This document shows, one piece after another, positions 1 to 12,406 of a stretch of DNA of 64,000 nucleotides; position 1 is the stretch's first letter, and every line of letters begins with the position of its first letter. Where the stretch lies: positions 930,001 to 994,000 of the forward strand of contig NZ_CP065521.1 in the NCBI RefSeq assembly GCF_018986735.1, read 5' to 3'. The notes below the pieces were generated by a model. That model worked only from the letters and a program-made list of their open reading frames with translations, was not told the origin of the DNA and searched no databases. Origin of the DNA: Schaalia sp. 19OD2882 (GTDB lineage: Bacteria > Actinomycetota > Actinomycetes > Actinomycetales > Actinomycetaceae). A program made the translations under genes and the position numbers.

Positions 1-1512
1 AGCGGCTTCTACCCGGCCACGTGGCATGCCGTGGCAGCCTTGGTCTCCCAATGGCTCGGCGTGCCGGCCACGGTGTCCATCAATGCGATGACCTTTGCCG
101 TCACCGGATTCCTGTGGCCCGCCCTCGTGGTCCTGGTCACGGCATCCCTCACGCGTTCGTGGACCTTCGGGGCGGTGGCCGGTGCGCTTGCCTTCGCCCT
201 GCCGCAGATGCCGAACCAGTTCACCTACTTCGGGGTCCTGTACCCGAACCTCCTGGGTTATGTGCTGGTCGTCGGCGTCTTGGGAATCCTCGTGCGCCTC
301 TTCTTCCAGGAAGACGCCACGCGGGCAGAGACCATGACCACCCTCGGTGTCGGCATCCTCGCTCTGCCGGGACTGGCCGTCACCCACCCCAGCGCCTTGT
401 TCACGGCCGTGATCCTCTCCCTGCCGCTGGTTCTCGTCGGCACGTGGTCCGCCCTGGTCCCCGTCCAGCGGCGGGGGCGCTGGTGGATTCGGCCAGTCAT
501 CGGGACCCTGATGGTGGTGGGCGCCTATGTGGCCGTGGAGCGGATGACAATGGCCGTTCCTGCCCTGGCAGGTATGCGATCGGTTGAATCCGTGTGGGCG
601 AGTGAGGGCGCCGTGCACCAGGCGGTGGCACGTGTCCTGTCCTTCACCACGGGGTGGATGATCAACCAGAGTGGGGTTCTTCCGTGGCTCATAGGCGCTG
701 TCGCGCTGGTGGGTGCCATGTGGTGCCTGCGTGACCTGCGCACGGCGTGGCTGCCGCTGAGCCACACCGTGGCCGCCTTCTTCTACGTCGTCGCATTCTC
801 CTGGCAAGAGCCTTGGCGCGGCTGGATCGTGGGCCTGTGGTACGCGGACACGCGTCGTTTCGAGGCGATGGTGGGCCTGACGGGGGTCTTCCTGCTCGCG
901 CTGGGCGCATGGGTGCTGGCGAAGTCGGCAGTCACTTGGGTGGCCCCTCGCCTGCCCGACGCAATGCCGAGACGCATGGTGGCTCTGGTCGCCCCCACGT
1001 TGGTGCTCCTCCTGGCGCTGCTCGCCCAGGTGAGCGCCCCCATGCGCGCCTCGTACTCGAAGATCGGCTCCAACTCCGACTTCGACACCACCGAGTCGTG
1101 GAACGCCGGTCTGCTGTCCATGGACGAGTACCGCCTGCTCGAGCGTCTCCCGCAGCATGTGCCCGCCGCTTCGCAGGTCATCGGCAACCCGTGGAACGGT
1201 TCCGTCTTCGCCTCGGGCATCGGGGGAGTCGATTTCGCATTCCCGCACGTGGCCCCCGTGTACAACCCGGACGCCATGTACCTGGCCGAACACCTGCGTG
1301 ATGCCGCCACCGACCCGAAGGTGTGTCAGATCGTGCGCGACGAACACATCGACTACGTCCTGGACTTCGGCACCGACTACCTGTGGCACGGCGACACGTG
1401 GGGCAAGCACCTACGTTTCCCGGCCCTCAAAGGCATCGCGTGGAGTGGGCTGGTCGAGGAGATCGACCGTGAAGGACATGCGCGACTCCTGCGCATTTCG
1501 GCATGTGACTGA
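1..1512 (+). CDS. DUF6541-family polytopic membrane protein, 5' end outside window
   Basis: The reading frame is open from the first base and starts mid-protein with SGFYPATWH, which matches PGFYPAAWH well inside the next gene, so the N-terminus lies upstream of the window. The visible 503 codons contain many hydrophobic segments, then a soluble C-terminal part with GNPWNGSVFASG and YVLDFGTDYLW. The same blocks (NNPWDGSVLA, FALDFGPAYFW) occur in the gene that follows. The family function is not established. Size, topology and the setting among glycosyltransferases suggest a GT-C-like, lipid-sugar-dependent transferase; that is inference. It forms the first part of a rightward run with the next DUF6541 gene 59 bp downstream. 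Confidence 0.8.
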   Translation, partial: SGFYPATWHAVAALVSQWLGVPATVSINAMTFAVTGFLWPALVVLVTASLTRSWTFGAVAGALAFALPQMPNQFTYFGVLYPNLLGYVLVVGVLGILVRLFFQEDATRAETMTTLGVGILALPGLAVTHPSALFTAVILSLPLVLVGTWSALVPVQRRGRWWIRPVIGTLMVVGAYVAVERMTMAVPALAGMRSVESVWASEGAVHQAVARVLSFTTGWMINQSGVLPWLIGAVALVGAMWCLRDLRTAWLPLSHTVAAFFYVVAFSWQEPWRGWIVGLWYADTRRFEAMVGLTGVFLLALGAWVLAKSAVTWVAPRLPDAMPRRMVALVAPTLVLLLALLAQVSAPMRASYSKIGSNSDFDTTESWNAGLLSMDEYRLLERLPQHVPAASQVIGNPWNGSVFASGIGGVDFAFPHVAPVYNPDAMYLAEHLRDAATDPKVCQIVRDEHIDYVLDFGTDYLWHGDTWGKHLRFPALKGIAWSGLVEEIDREGHARLLRISACD

Positions 1513-1571
1513 CACGCCCCATTGGGACCCCCACGATCCCACTCGTACTGGCACCAGAGGGAGGACACATC

Positions 1572-3605
1572 TTGGCGACATGGTTCCAGTTGCTCCCGGC
1601 CGTGGGGGTGGTCCTGGCCGTGCTCGTGCTGCCGGGCGCAGCAGTTGCGCTGGCAGCAGGGGCCAGGGCGCGGATCCTGGTCGCGGCGGCACCGCTGCTC
1701 AGTGTCCTCGTCCTCGTCCTGGCGGCCATGGGGGCCGAGGCCGTGGGCGTGCCTTGGGGATTGCTGCCACTGGGAGCCCTGACCCTGGTGCTGGTGGGGG
1801 TCGCTGTGCTGGTCCGTCCCGTCGTCAACGGCCGGGATCCCTCGTGTGGGACGGGATTCCGGCCGCGCTGGGACGGGCCCCTGTGGGTTGCACCGGCGGC
1901 GGTGGCTGTCGTGGCACTCGTGCACGCGAGGCTTCTCACTGGCGCGATGGGCGGACCGGAACACATCTCCCAGTCCTACGACGGGGCCTTCCACCTCAAC
2001 CTCCTGGAGATCATTGCGTCAACGGGACGGGCCTCGGTCCTGCATGCCGGCTACTCGGCAGTGGACGCGCCCGGCTTCTACCCGGCCGCCTGGCACGACA
2101 TCGCGAGCCTGCCCGTCCTGTGGGGCCTGGCCTCGGCGCCTGCCGCCACGAATGCCATGGTCATCGTCGTCACCTCCGTGTTGTGGCCGACCTCGATGGC
2201 GGTACTGGCCGGCTCCGTCGCCCGCTCCCATGTGGCTGCCGCCGTGGGGGCCCTGGCCAGTGTGTCCTTCATGCAGATGCCGAATCTGCTCACATGGTTC
2301 GGGGTCCTGTATCCGAACCTCTTGGCCACAGCCTTGCTGCCGCTGGTCCTTGCCCTGCTCGTCATGGCCTTCGGAAGGTCCGACCCGGGCCAGCGGGGGA
2401 TGGCGGTGGTGGGGGCGCTGCTCGGCTTGGTCACACTGGGGGTGTCCCACCCGAATGTCTTCTTCGCCGCCCTGGTCCTGGCCCTTCCCCTGTTCGTGCA
2501 GGAGACGGTGCGGGTGGGCGTGCGATGGGGCAGAACCCCACGGGAGTGCGTCCTTGGCGCACTGACCGGCGCACTGTGCGTGAGCACCGCCTGGGTGGCG
2601 CTCGATCAGGCGACTTTCCTCGTGCCCGCCCTGGCCAGGCTGCGCACCTCCGACCGGTTCTGGGCGGCCACCCAGACACCATTGGAGGCCCTGAGAGACC
2701 TCGTATGGGGATCGGCGGGGGACACTGCGGACCTGGCGGGCGTCGGCGCCTGGGTCCTCGCGCCGCTGCTCCTGGTCGGCGCCGTCACGGCCCTGCGGGA
2801 CGTGCGCACCCTGTGGGTGCCACTGGCACACCTTTTCGCCGGTCTTCTCTACGTGGTCGGCTCCAGCGACTCCACGCCGTTCAAGTCCTACATGGTGGGC
2901 CTGTGGTACGGGGACACCAAGCGCCTGGCCGCACTGTTGGGCGTGACCGAGGTGCTCCTGGCCGCTCTGGGCGTCCTGGGTCTTGCGCGCCTGGTGGAAC
3001 ATCTCCTGAGGAGACGCCTGGCAGAGCTCACATGGCTCAAGGTACCCATGCGTGCGCTACCGGCGGCACTGGGCGTCCTGGTCATGGTGGCCGGCCTCAC
3101 AGGGGCCGCCGTTGAACGCAGCTACGCCCTGGTACGGGCCAGTTGGGCGTGGGGGTACACCGACGAACTCGGCCACGGCCTGCTCGACGAGGACGAACTG
3201 ACCCTCCTGCGACGCCTGCCCACACACGTCGGCCCCGGGGAGACCGTCCTCAACAACCCGTGGGACGGGTCAGTCCTGGCCCCGACCTTCGCACACAGGC
3301 AGGTCCTCTTCCCCCACGTGGTGGTCGACGGAGACGCCGAGGGCAAGAAGCTCGCCCTCTCGCTGGCAAAGGCCGCCCAGGACCCGGCGATCTGCACGGT
3401 CCTTGACAGGCGCCGCATCCACTTCGCCCTCGACTTCGGACCCGCCTACTTCTGGGGCCCCTACGCGGGCCCCGACTTCCCCGGTGAAAAGGCCCTGGCA
3501 GAACTGGAGGCCTCGGGAGGAACCGAGGTCGTCGACGAGCAGGGCCAGGCACGACTGCTCCGACTGACCGTGTGCGACTCCGTCGGCGCCACCCGAGTGC
3601 CCTAG
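1572..3605 (+). CDS. DUF6541-family polytopic membrane protein
   Basis: This 677-residue protein starts at a TTG that has a good GGGAGGA ribosome site about 7 bases upstream; no ATG gives a better start. About a dozen hydrophobic segments fill the first 520 residues. An early extracytoplasmic loop has SYDGAFHLN followed by GFYPAAWHD, an Asp/His arrangement recalling the first-loop acidic residues of GT-C glycosyltransferases. A soluble tail carries NNPWDGSVLA and FALDFGPAYFW. It is a tandem paralogue of the truncated gene before it and is related to the leftward gene at 12407-14443. A role in building or modifying an exported glycan is inferred from the cluster; no reaction is proven. Confidence 0.82.
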   Translation: MATWFQLLPAVGVVLAVLVLPGAAVALAAGARARILVAAAPLLSVLVLVLAAMGAEAVGVPWGLLPLGALTLVLVGVAVLVRPVVNGRDPSCGTGFRPRWDGPLWVAPAAVAVVALVHARLLTGAMGGPEHISQSYDGAFHLNLLEIIASTGRASVLHAGYSAVDAPGFYPAAWHDIASLPVLWGLASAPAATNAMVIVVTSVLWPTSMAVLAGSVARSHVAAAVGALASVSFMQMPNLLTWFGVLYPNLLATALLPLVLALLVMAFGRSDPGQRGMAVVGALLGLVTLGVSHPNVFFAALVLALPLFVQETVRVGVRWGRTPRECVLGALTGALCVSTAWVALDQATFLVPALARLRTSDRFWAATQTPLEALRDLVWGSAGDTADLAGVGAWVLAPLLLVGAVTALRDVRTLWVPLAHLFAGLLYVVGSSDSTPFKSYMVGLWYGDTKRLAALLGVTEVLLAALGVLGLARLVEHLLRRRLAELTWLKVPMRALPAALGVLVMVAGLTGAAVERSYALVRASWAWGYTDELGHGLLDEDELTLLRRLPTHVGPGETVLNNPWDGSVLAPTFAHRQVLFPHVVVDGDAEGKKLALSLAKAAQDPAICTVLDRRRIHFALDFGPAYFWGPYAGPDFPGEKALAELEASGGTEVVDEQGQARLLRLTVCDSVGATRVP

Positions 3606-3615
3606 GCTTGTCCCC

Positions 3616-4563
3616 ATGTCCGCATCCCGGATCGCAGCTGTTGTCGTCGCATGGAACCGCGCCGACATGCTCGTCGACACCCTTGACGCCCTGGCCGGAC
3701 AGACCCGCCCACTGGACGACCTCGTCGTCGTCGACAACGCCTCGACCGACACCACCCCCCAAGTGCTCGCCGCCCACCCGGGTGTCACCGACATCGTCAC
3801 CATGACACGCAACCTCGGAGGCGCCGGAGGATTCGCCGCAGGCATCGCCCGTGCCATCGCCAGGGGAGCTGACCTCGTGTGGATCATGGATGACGACACG
3901 GTCCCGCATCCGGACGCCCTGGAGGCCCTGCTGCGGGTGCGCGAGGACTACGAGGGCACCCCCGCAGTCCTGGCCTGCCGGGCCGACTGGACCGACGGGC
4001 GCGAACACCCGATGAACCGGCCGCGCACGCGCGTCGGTCTGGCCCCGCGCCTGCACCGCAAGGCCGAGGCCGTGGGCGCGCGCCAGATCCGCACCGCCTC
4101 CTTCGTCGCAATCCTCATCGACGCGCGCGCCGTGCGAGAGGAGGGCCTGCCCCAAGCCGACTACTTCCTGTGGAACGACGACTTCGAATACACCTCACGT
4201 CTGCTGCGCACACGCATCGGACTGTACGTGGACGGTGCCCGCGTCGAGCACCGGACAAAGGTCTTCGGCAACTCCACCGCCGACCCCGGGCCGCGCATGG
4301 TCAACGAGGTGCGCAACAAGGTGTGGGCCTTCACCCGCTCGCCGGGACTCTCGCCGGCGGACAAGATCCTCTTCGGCGGGATGACGGCCCTGCGTTGGGC
4401 GCGTCTGCTGGCCACCACCTCCGAGCGGGGAGCCATGGCCGAGCGCATTGTCGACGGGGTGCGCCAGGGCCTGCACGCCCCCAGAGCCACCAGCGAGGTC
4501 CTGGCCGGCACCCCTGTGGCCGCCGAGGTCGCCGCCCTCGATGTCGGAGGCACAGGTGACTGA
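3616..4563 (+). CDS. Family-2 glycosyltransferase, GlfT1/rhamnosyltransferase-like
   Basis: A cytoplasmic GT-A enzyme of 315 residues expected to add a sugar to a lipid-linked glycan. It has the nucleotide-binding motif DNASTD (40-45), NLGGAGGF (66-73) and WIMDDD (89-94), whose acidic cluster would bind the metal and nucleotide sugar. LWNDDFEYTSR follows near residue 190. The combination of GGAGGF and WIMDDD is typical of the GlfT1/rhamnosyltransferase branch of GT2. The gene at 10403 has these motifs at the same residue numbers, so the two are homologues. It lies 10 bp after the DUF6541 gene and overlaps the next glycosyltransferase. Galactofuranose as donor is suggested by glf downstream but is not shown by the sequence. 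Confidence 0.85.
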   Translation: MSASRIAAVVVAWNRADMLVDTLDALAGQTRPLDDLVVVDNASTDTTPQVLAAHPGVTDIVTMTRNLGGAGGFAAGIARAIARGADLVWIMDDDTVPHPDALEALLRVREDYEGTPAVLACRADWTDGREHPMNRPRTRVGLAPRLHRKAEAVGARQIRTASFVAILIDARAVREEGLPQADYFLWNDDFEYTSRLLRTRIGLYVDGARVEHRTKVFGNSTADPGPRMVNEVRNKVWAFTRSPGLSPADKILFGGMTALRWARLLATTSERGAMAERIVDGVRQGLHAPRATSEVLAGTPVAAEVAALDVGGTGD

Positions 4564-5424
4564 GGACCTCCCGCCCTTCTCCGTCCTGCTGCCGGTGTAC
4601 ATCGGTGACCGCGCCGACCACTTCAGCAGAGCCCTGCGCAGCGTCGGCGCCGACCAGAGCCTGCCCGCCGACGAAATCCTCGTCGTGTGCGATGGGCCCG
4701 TGCGCCCCGAGGTCGACCAGATCCTGAGCGAGGCCGAGGCAGGGCAGCGCCCCGACCTCGTCGCAGAGGTGCCCCTGCGGGTCCACCGGCTTCCCGTCAA
4801 CCGGGGTCTCACCGAGGCCTTGAACCACGGGCTCGCACAGTGCGCGCACGAGGTTGTGGCCCGCGCCGACGCCGACGACATCTCCGTGCCCGAACGCTTC
4901 GCACTCCAGATCCCCATGATCGTCAAGGGCTTCGACCTGGTGGGGGCGGGCATCGCCGAATTCGACACCGACGAGACCCGGCCGGGACTGGTGCGCCGCA
5001 TGCCCCTGGGGCAGGAGGAGATCCGCGAGGTCGTCACCTACAGGGACCCCTTCAACCACCCGACCGTCGTCTACCGGCGTTCGGCCGTGGACCGGGTGGG
5101 CGGCTACGAACACGTGGACCACATGGAGGACTACTGGCTCTTCGCGCGGATGGTGGCAGCCGGAGTTCCCTGCGCCAACCACCCCGAGGCGCTGGTCCTG
5201 TACCGGGTGGGTGCCGGCGCCTATTCCAGGCGAGGAGGTTTTGCCATGTTGCGCTCGGAGCTGGCGCTGCAGCGCCGCATGCGCGCCCGTCGGATCACGA
5301 CTGTGAGCCAGTGCGTGCGCAATGTTGCCGTGCGCGGCGTGTACCGGCTGATCCCCTCCGGCTTGCGGCGCGCCCTCTACCATGCGGTGGGCAAGGGGCG
5401 CTGGTTCCGACAGGCCCCCCACGC

Positions 5425-5428
<4 letters not shown>
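4556..5428 (+). CDS. Family-2 glycosyltransferase
   Basis: A 290-residue GT2 protein with FSVLLPVYIGD at the N-terminus, ILVVCDG near residue 45 and the metal-binding ADADD (104-108), then MEDYWLFARM further on, typical of small-colony GT2 enzymes that read polysaccharide acceptors. I chose the GTG at 4556 because GGAG lies six bases upstream. An ATG at 4541 is in frame but has no ribosome site. Either start overlaps the previous gene, and the stop overlaps the next start by four bases, so the three genes are probably translationally coupled. Donor and acceptor sugars are unknown. Confidence 0.83.
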
Positions 5429-9617
<4,189 letters not shown>

Positions 9618-9618
<1 letters not shown>

Positions 9619-10346
9619 TGGCACCAGTGATCAAGGTCAATGAGGTCGTCAAGGAATTCACCCTCCACAACACGCGCACCCTCAAGGACCGTCTCGTGTG
9701 GACCCTCACAGGCAGGCGCGACCAACTCTCCAGTCAGTTCCGCGCCTTGGATGGAGTCTCCTTCGACGTCGAACCCGGAGACTCCATCGGACTCATCGGA
9801 TACAACGGCTCGGGCAAGTCGACGATGCTGAAATTGATCTCCGGCGTCATGCGTCCCGATTCCGGCACCGTGAAGTACAAGGGCCGCATGGCCGGACTCA
9901 TCGAGGTCGGTGCGGGCTTCCACCCGGACCTGACCGGCCGCGAGAACGTCTTCCTCAACGGCGCGATCCTGGGGATGACCAAGGAGCAGATCGAGGACGC
10001 CTTCGACCAGATCGCCGCATTCTCGGAGATCGGGGACTTCATCGACACGGAAGTGAAGTTCTACTCTTCGGGCATGTTCCTGCGCCTGGCATTCTCCGTG
10101 GCAGTGCACACCGACCCCGACATCTTTCTGGTCGACGAGATCCTGGCCGTGGGTGACGAACCCTTCCAGAACAAGTGCCTGGGGCGTATCCGCGAAATGC
10201 AGGAGGAGGGCAAGTCCTTGGTCATCGTCAGCCATGACCTGGGACTCATCCGCGACCTGTGCAATCGGGGGATCCTGCTGGAAAGAGGTCATCTGAAGGT
10301 TGACGGGACGGCAGCCGAGGCCGTCGACGTCCTGCGAGGGGCGTGA
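9618..10346 (+). CDS. ABC transporter ATPase for polysaccharide export (Wzt/RfbE/TagH type)
   Basis: A 242-residue nucleotide-binding subunit that pairs with the permease just upstream. Walker A is GYNGSGKST, the signature region has YSSGMFLRLAF in place of the usual LSGGQ, and Walker B is IFLVDEIL followed by VGDEPF. The serine-containing YSSGM signature is the usual form in TagH/Wzt proteins. There is no C-terminal carbohydrate-binding extension, so substrate choice probably does not depend on terminal glycan capping. The start ATG overlaps the permease stop. A 56-bp gap separates it from the next glycosyltransferase. Confidence 0.93.
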
Positions 10347-10402
10347 CCGGCGGCGCACAACGATGCCTCGGGTCACACGGAAGAGCTGAAGGAAAGGACA
10401 CC

Positions 10403-11362
10403 ATGAGAGTCGCTGCGATCGTCGTCACCTACAACCGCCAAGAGCTGTTGAAGAAGACCTTGGCGGCGTTGGACGCCCAGACCAGGATTCCGGAGGTGGT
10501 GATCGTCATCGACAATGCCTCCACCGACGACACATGGCAGATGCTCAAGGGGTGGAAGCCCCGCCGCATGACCATGGACATCCACCGTCTTCCCCGCAAC
10601 GACGGTGGCGCAGGAGGCTTCTACGTCGGCATGGACCTGGCCTACGAAGCCGGGTACGACGCCTTCTGGATCATGGATGACGACACGGTTCCCAGGCCCG
10701 ACGCCCTGGCCCAACTCGTGGATGCCTACGAAGAGGCCGCCGCGTACCAGTCGCGTCCGCCCTCCTTCGTGTCCTCCATGGTCGTGTGGACCGACGGTGA
10801 GGCCTGCCGCATGAACTATCCGAAGGCCAAGTGGGACTGGATCTCGCCCTTGGCCCACGGGAAGCGGTGGGTCAACCTCGAGTGTGCGTCCTTCGTGTCG
10901 TGCATGGTCATGCGTCATGCGGTGGAGAAAGTGGGCCTGCCCTATCCGGAGTACTTCATCTGGTTCGACGACGCGGAGTACACCTACCGTCTGGCCAAGT
11001 GGAGCACCGGCATCTTCGTCCCGGACTCCGTCGTCGATCACCTGATGCCGAAGAACGATGCGGTGAGTTGGGGACAAGTCACCGAGGACAATTTCTGGAA
11101 GTTCTCGCGCGGCATCCGCAACCAAGTGTCGGCAGCCATGTCCCTTCGCCGCCTCGACATCCTCGCCACGGCATTCCAGTCGATGGTCGGCCAGATGCTC
11201 ACGACCCCGGCTCCTGTGCCGCTTCGTGCCAAACTCTCGTGGGCGGCCGTGTCGGGCCTGTGGTTCCGCCCTCGTGTGCGTTTCCCGCGGGCGATGGGTG
11301 AGGTGACCTTCGACCGCCACGCCCTCAAGGAGGACCCCACCGACCTGGACGTCACGCACTGA
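10403..11362 (+). CDS. Family-2 glycosyltransferase, GlfT1-like
   Basis: A 319-residue GT-A enzyme starting at an ATG behind GGAAAGGA. Motifs are DNASTD (37-42), NDGGAGGF (66-73), WIMDDD (89-94) and IWFDDAEYTYR near residue 190. The first three match the spacing of the 3616-4563 protein almost exactly, so both belong to one subfamily. Placement straight after the exporter, and the resemblance to the M. tuberculosis arrangement of rfbE-glfT1-rfbD, make it the best candidate for a galactofuranosyltransferase here. A short in-frame extension to 10343 lacks conserved sequence and was not used. A strong bidirectional terminator follows. Confidence 0.86.
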   Translation: MRVAAIVVTYNRQELLKKTLAALDAQTRIPEVVIVIDNASTDDTWQMLKGWKPRRMTMDIHRLPRNDGGAGGFYVGMDLAYEAGYDAFWIMDDDTVPRPDALAQLVDAYEEAAAYQSRPPSFVSSMVVWTDGEACRMNYPKAKWDWISPLAHGKRWVNLECASFVSCMVMRHAVEKVGLPYPEYFIWFDDAEYTYRLAKWSTGIFVPDSVVDHLMPKNDAVSWGQVTEDNFWKFSRGIRNQVSAAMSLRRLDILATAFQSMVGQMLTTPAPVPLRAKLSWAAVSGLWFRPRVRFPRAMGEVTFDRHALKEDPTDLDVTH

Positions 11363-11386
11363 GGCGACGCACCTGCCACGAAGGCC

Positions 11387-11418
11387 GTGCCCCCGGTCCG
11401 AATGAGGACCGGGGGCAC
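11387..11418. terminator. Bidirectional hairpin terminator between convergent genes
   Basis: A perfect 13-bp inverted repeat (GTGCCCCCGGTCC and its complement) with a six-base loop sits between the converging stop codons at 11362 and 11435. No T tract follows on either strand, which is common in high-GC actinobacteria. It would end transcription of both units. Confidence 0.8.
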
Positions 11419-11434
11419 AGCGCACGATTCGTGG

Positions 11435-12319
11435 TCAGCGTTTGCGCAGGACCGACAACACCCTGCGGACCTTCCAATTCGCCCAGCTGAAGAAGGTCTG
11501 GGAGGAGTGACGCATGTCCTCGAAGACGGCGGCCTGCCACAACAGTGCGCCGATTCCGTTGCGGCGCACGTAGTCGCGCAGGTACTCGTCGCGGACCTTG
11601 AGGTCGAAGTAGGCGTGGTCCTTGGCTCCGGCGAACACGGAGTTGCCCAGGACGCCCTTCTGCTGGCGCCGCTGGTGCCAGAAGGCAAGGGGCTTTCCGT
11701 CAATGAAGGCGACGTCGTAGGCGACGGCCAGGCGGATGTGGAACTCCCAGTCGCCGACCACCGGCAGGTCGGAGCGGAAACCGCCCAAGTCCTCGATGAC
11801 CTTGCGCGGGTACATGCAGCTGATGGGCACGGCAATGTTGGAACGCACCAGGCGGGACAGGGAGAACTGGTGGATCTCCGGCCATGCGGGCATCCGGCCG
11901 ATCTCCTGGACGGAGTTCGCGGTGAGCTTTTCCAGGACGATCTCGGTGCGCACGGCGACGCCTCCGAGTTCCGGGTTGGCCTCCAGGTGCGCGGTGCAGG
12001 TCTGCAGGAAGGACGGAGCCCACGTGTCGTCGTCGTCGTGGATGCAGATGTAGCGACCGGTGGAGGAGGTGATCGCCTGGTTGGAGGCGTGCTCCATGCC
12101 CGTGGACTCCGGGTTGTGGATGACCCGCGCACGTCCCTTGAGTCCGTCGGCGTACTTGGCCACCAGGGCGTCGACCTCCTCCGGGCGACCGCCGTCGTTG
12201 ACGATGACCATTTCGAAGTCCTCGAAGGTCTGCGCGATCACGTCGCGGATCGCACGGTCGAGCAGGATGGCCCGGTCCTTCGTGCGGGTGACGATGGTGA
12301 CGGTGGGCGTGGTCGACAT
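11435..12319 (-). CDS. Family-2 glycosyltransferase (paralogue of 16097-16984)
   Basis: A 294-residue GT2 enzyme with TIVTRTKDR at the N-terminus, VIVNDGG near residue 40 and the metal-binding IHDDDDTWAP near residue 92. GGFRSDLPVVGDWEF and AFWHQ mark the acceptor region. The gene at 16097 encodes a close paralogue sharing NIAVPISCMYPR, DLPVVGDWEFHIRLAV and KGVLGNSVFAGA unchanged, so the pair arose by duplication. It is transcribed leftward, probably with the DUF6541 gene 87 bp upstream. A sugar transfer onto a wall polysaccharide is likely; donor and linkage cannot be read from sequence. Confidence 0.87.
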   Translation of the reverse strand: MSTTPTVTIVTRTKDRAILLDRAIRDVIAQTFEDFEMVIVNDGGRPEEVDALVAKYADGLKGRARVIHNPESTGMEHASNQAITSSTGRYICIHDDDDTWAPSFLQTCTAHLEANPELGGVAVRTEIVLEKLTANSVQEIGRMPAWPEIHQFSLSRLVRSNIAVPISCMYPRKVIEDLGGFRSDLPVVGDWEFHIRLAVAYDVAFIDGKPLAFWHQRRQQKGVLGNSVFAGAKDHAYFDLKVRDEYLRDYVRRNGIGALLWQAAVFEDMRHSSQTFFSWANWKVRRVLSVLRKR

Positions 12320-12385
12320 CGAGCCTCCTCTGGTCGTGGTTCCATGCGAGTCTAGCCCGGTCGCACTTGTGCGCGAGACCGCCCC

Positions 12386-12405
12386 GCCGCATCCGGCAGT
12401 GCGGC
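12386..12405 (-). terminator. Short hairpin after the leftward DUF6541 gene
   Basis: GCCGCA and TGCGGC form a perfect 6-bp stem with an eight-base loop, one base beyond the stop of the DUF6541 gene in the direction of its transcription. It may end or attenuate that transcript before the next glycosyltransferase. There is no T tract and the stem is short. Confidence 0.35.
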
Positions 12406-12406
12406 C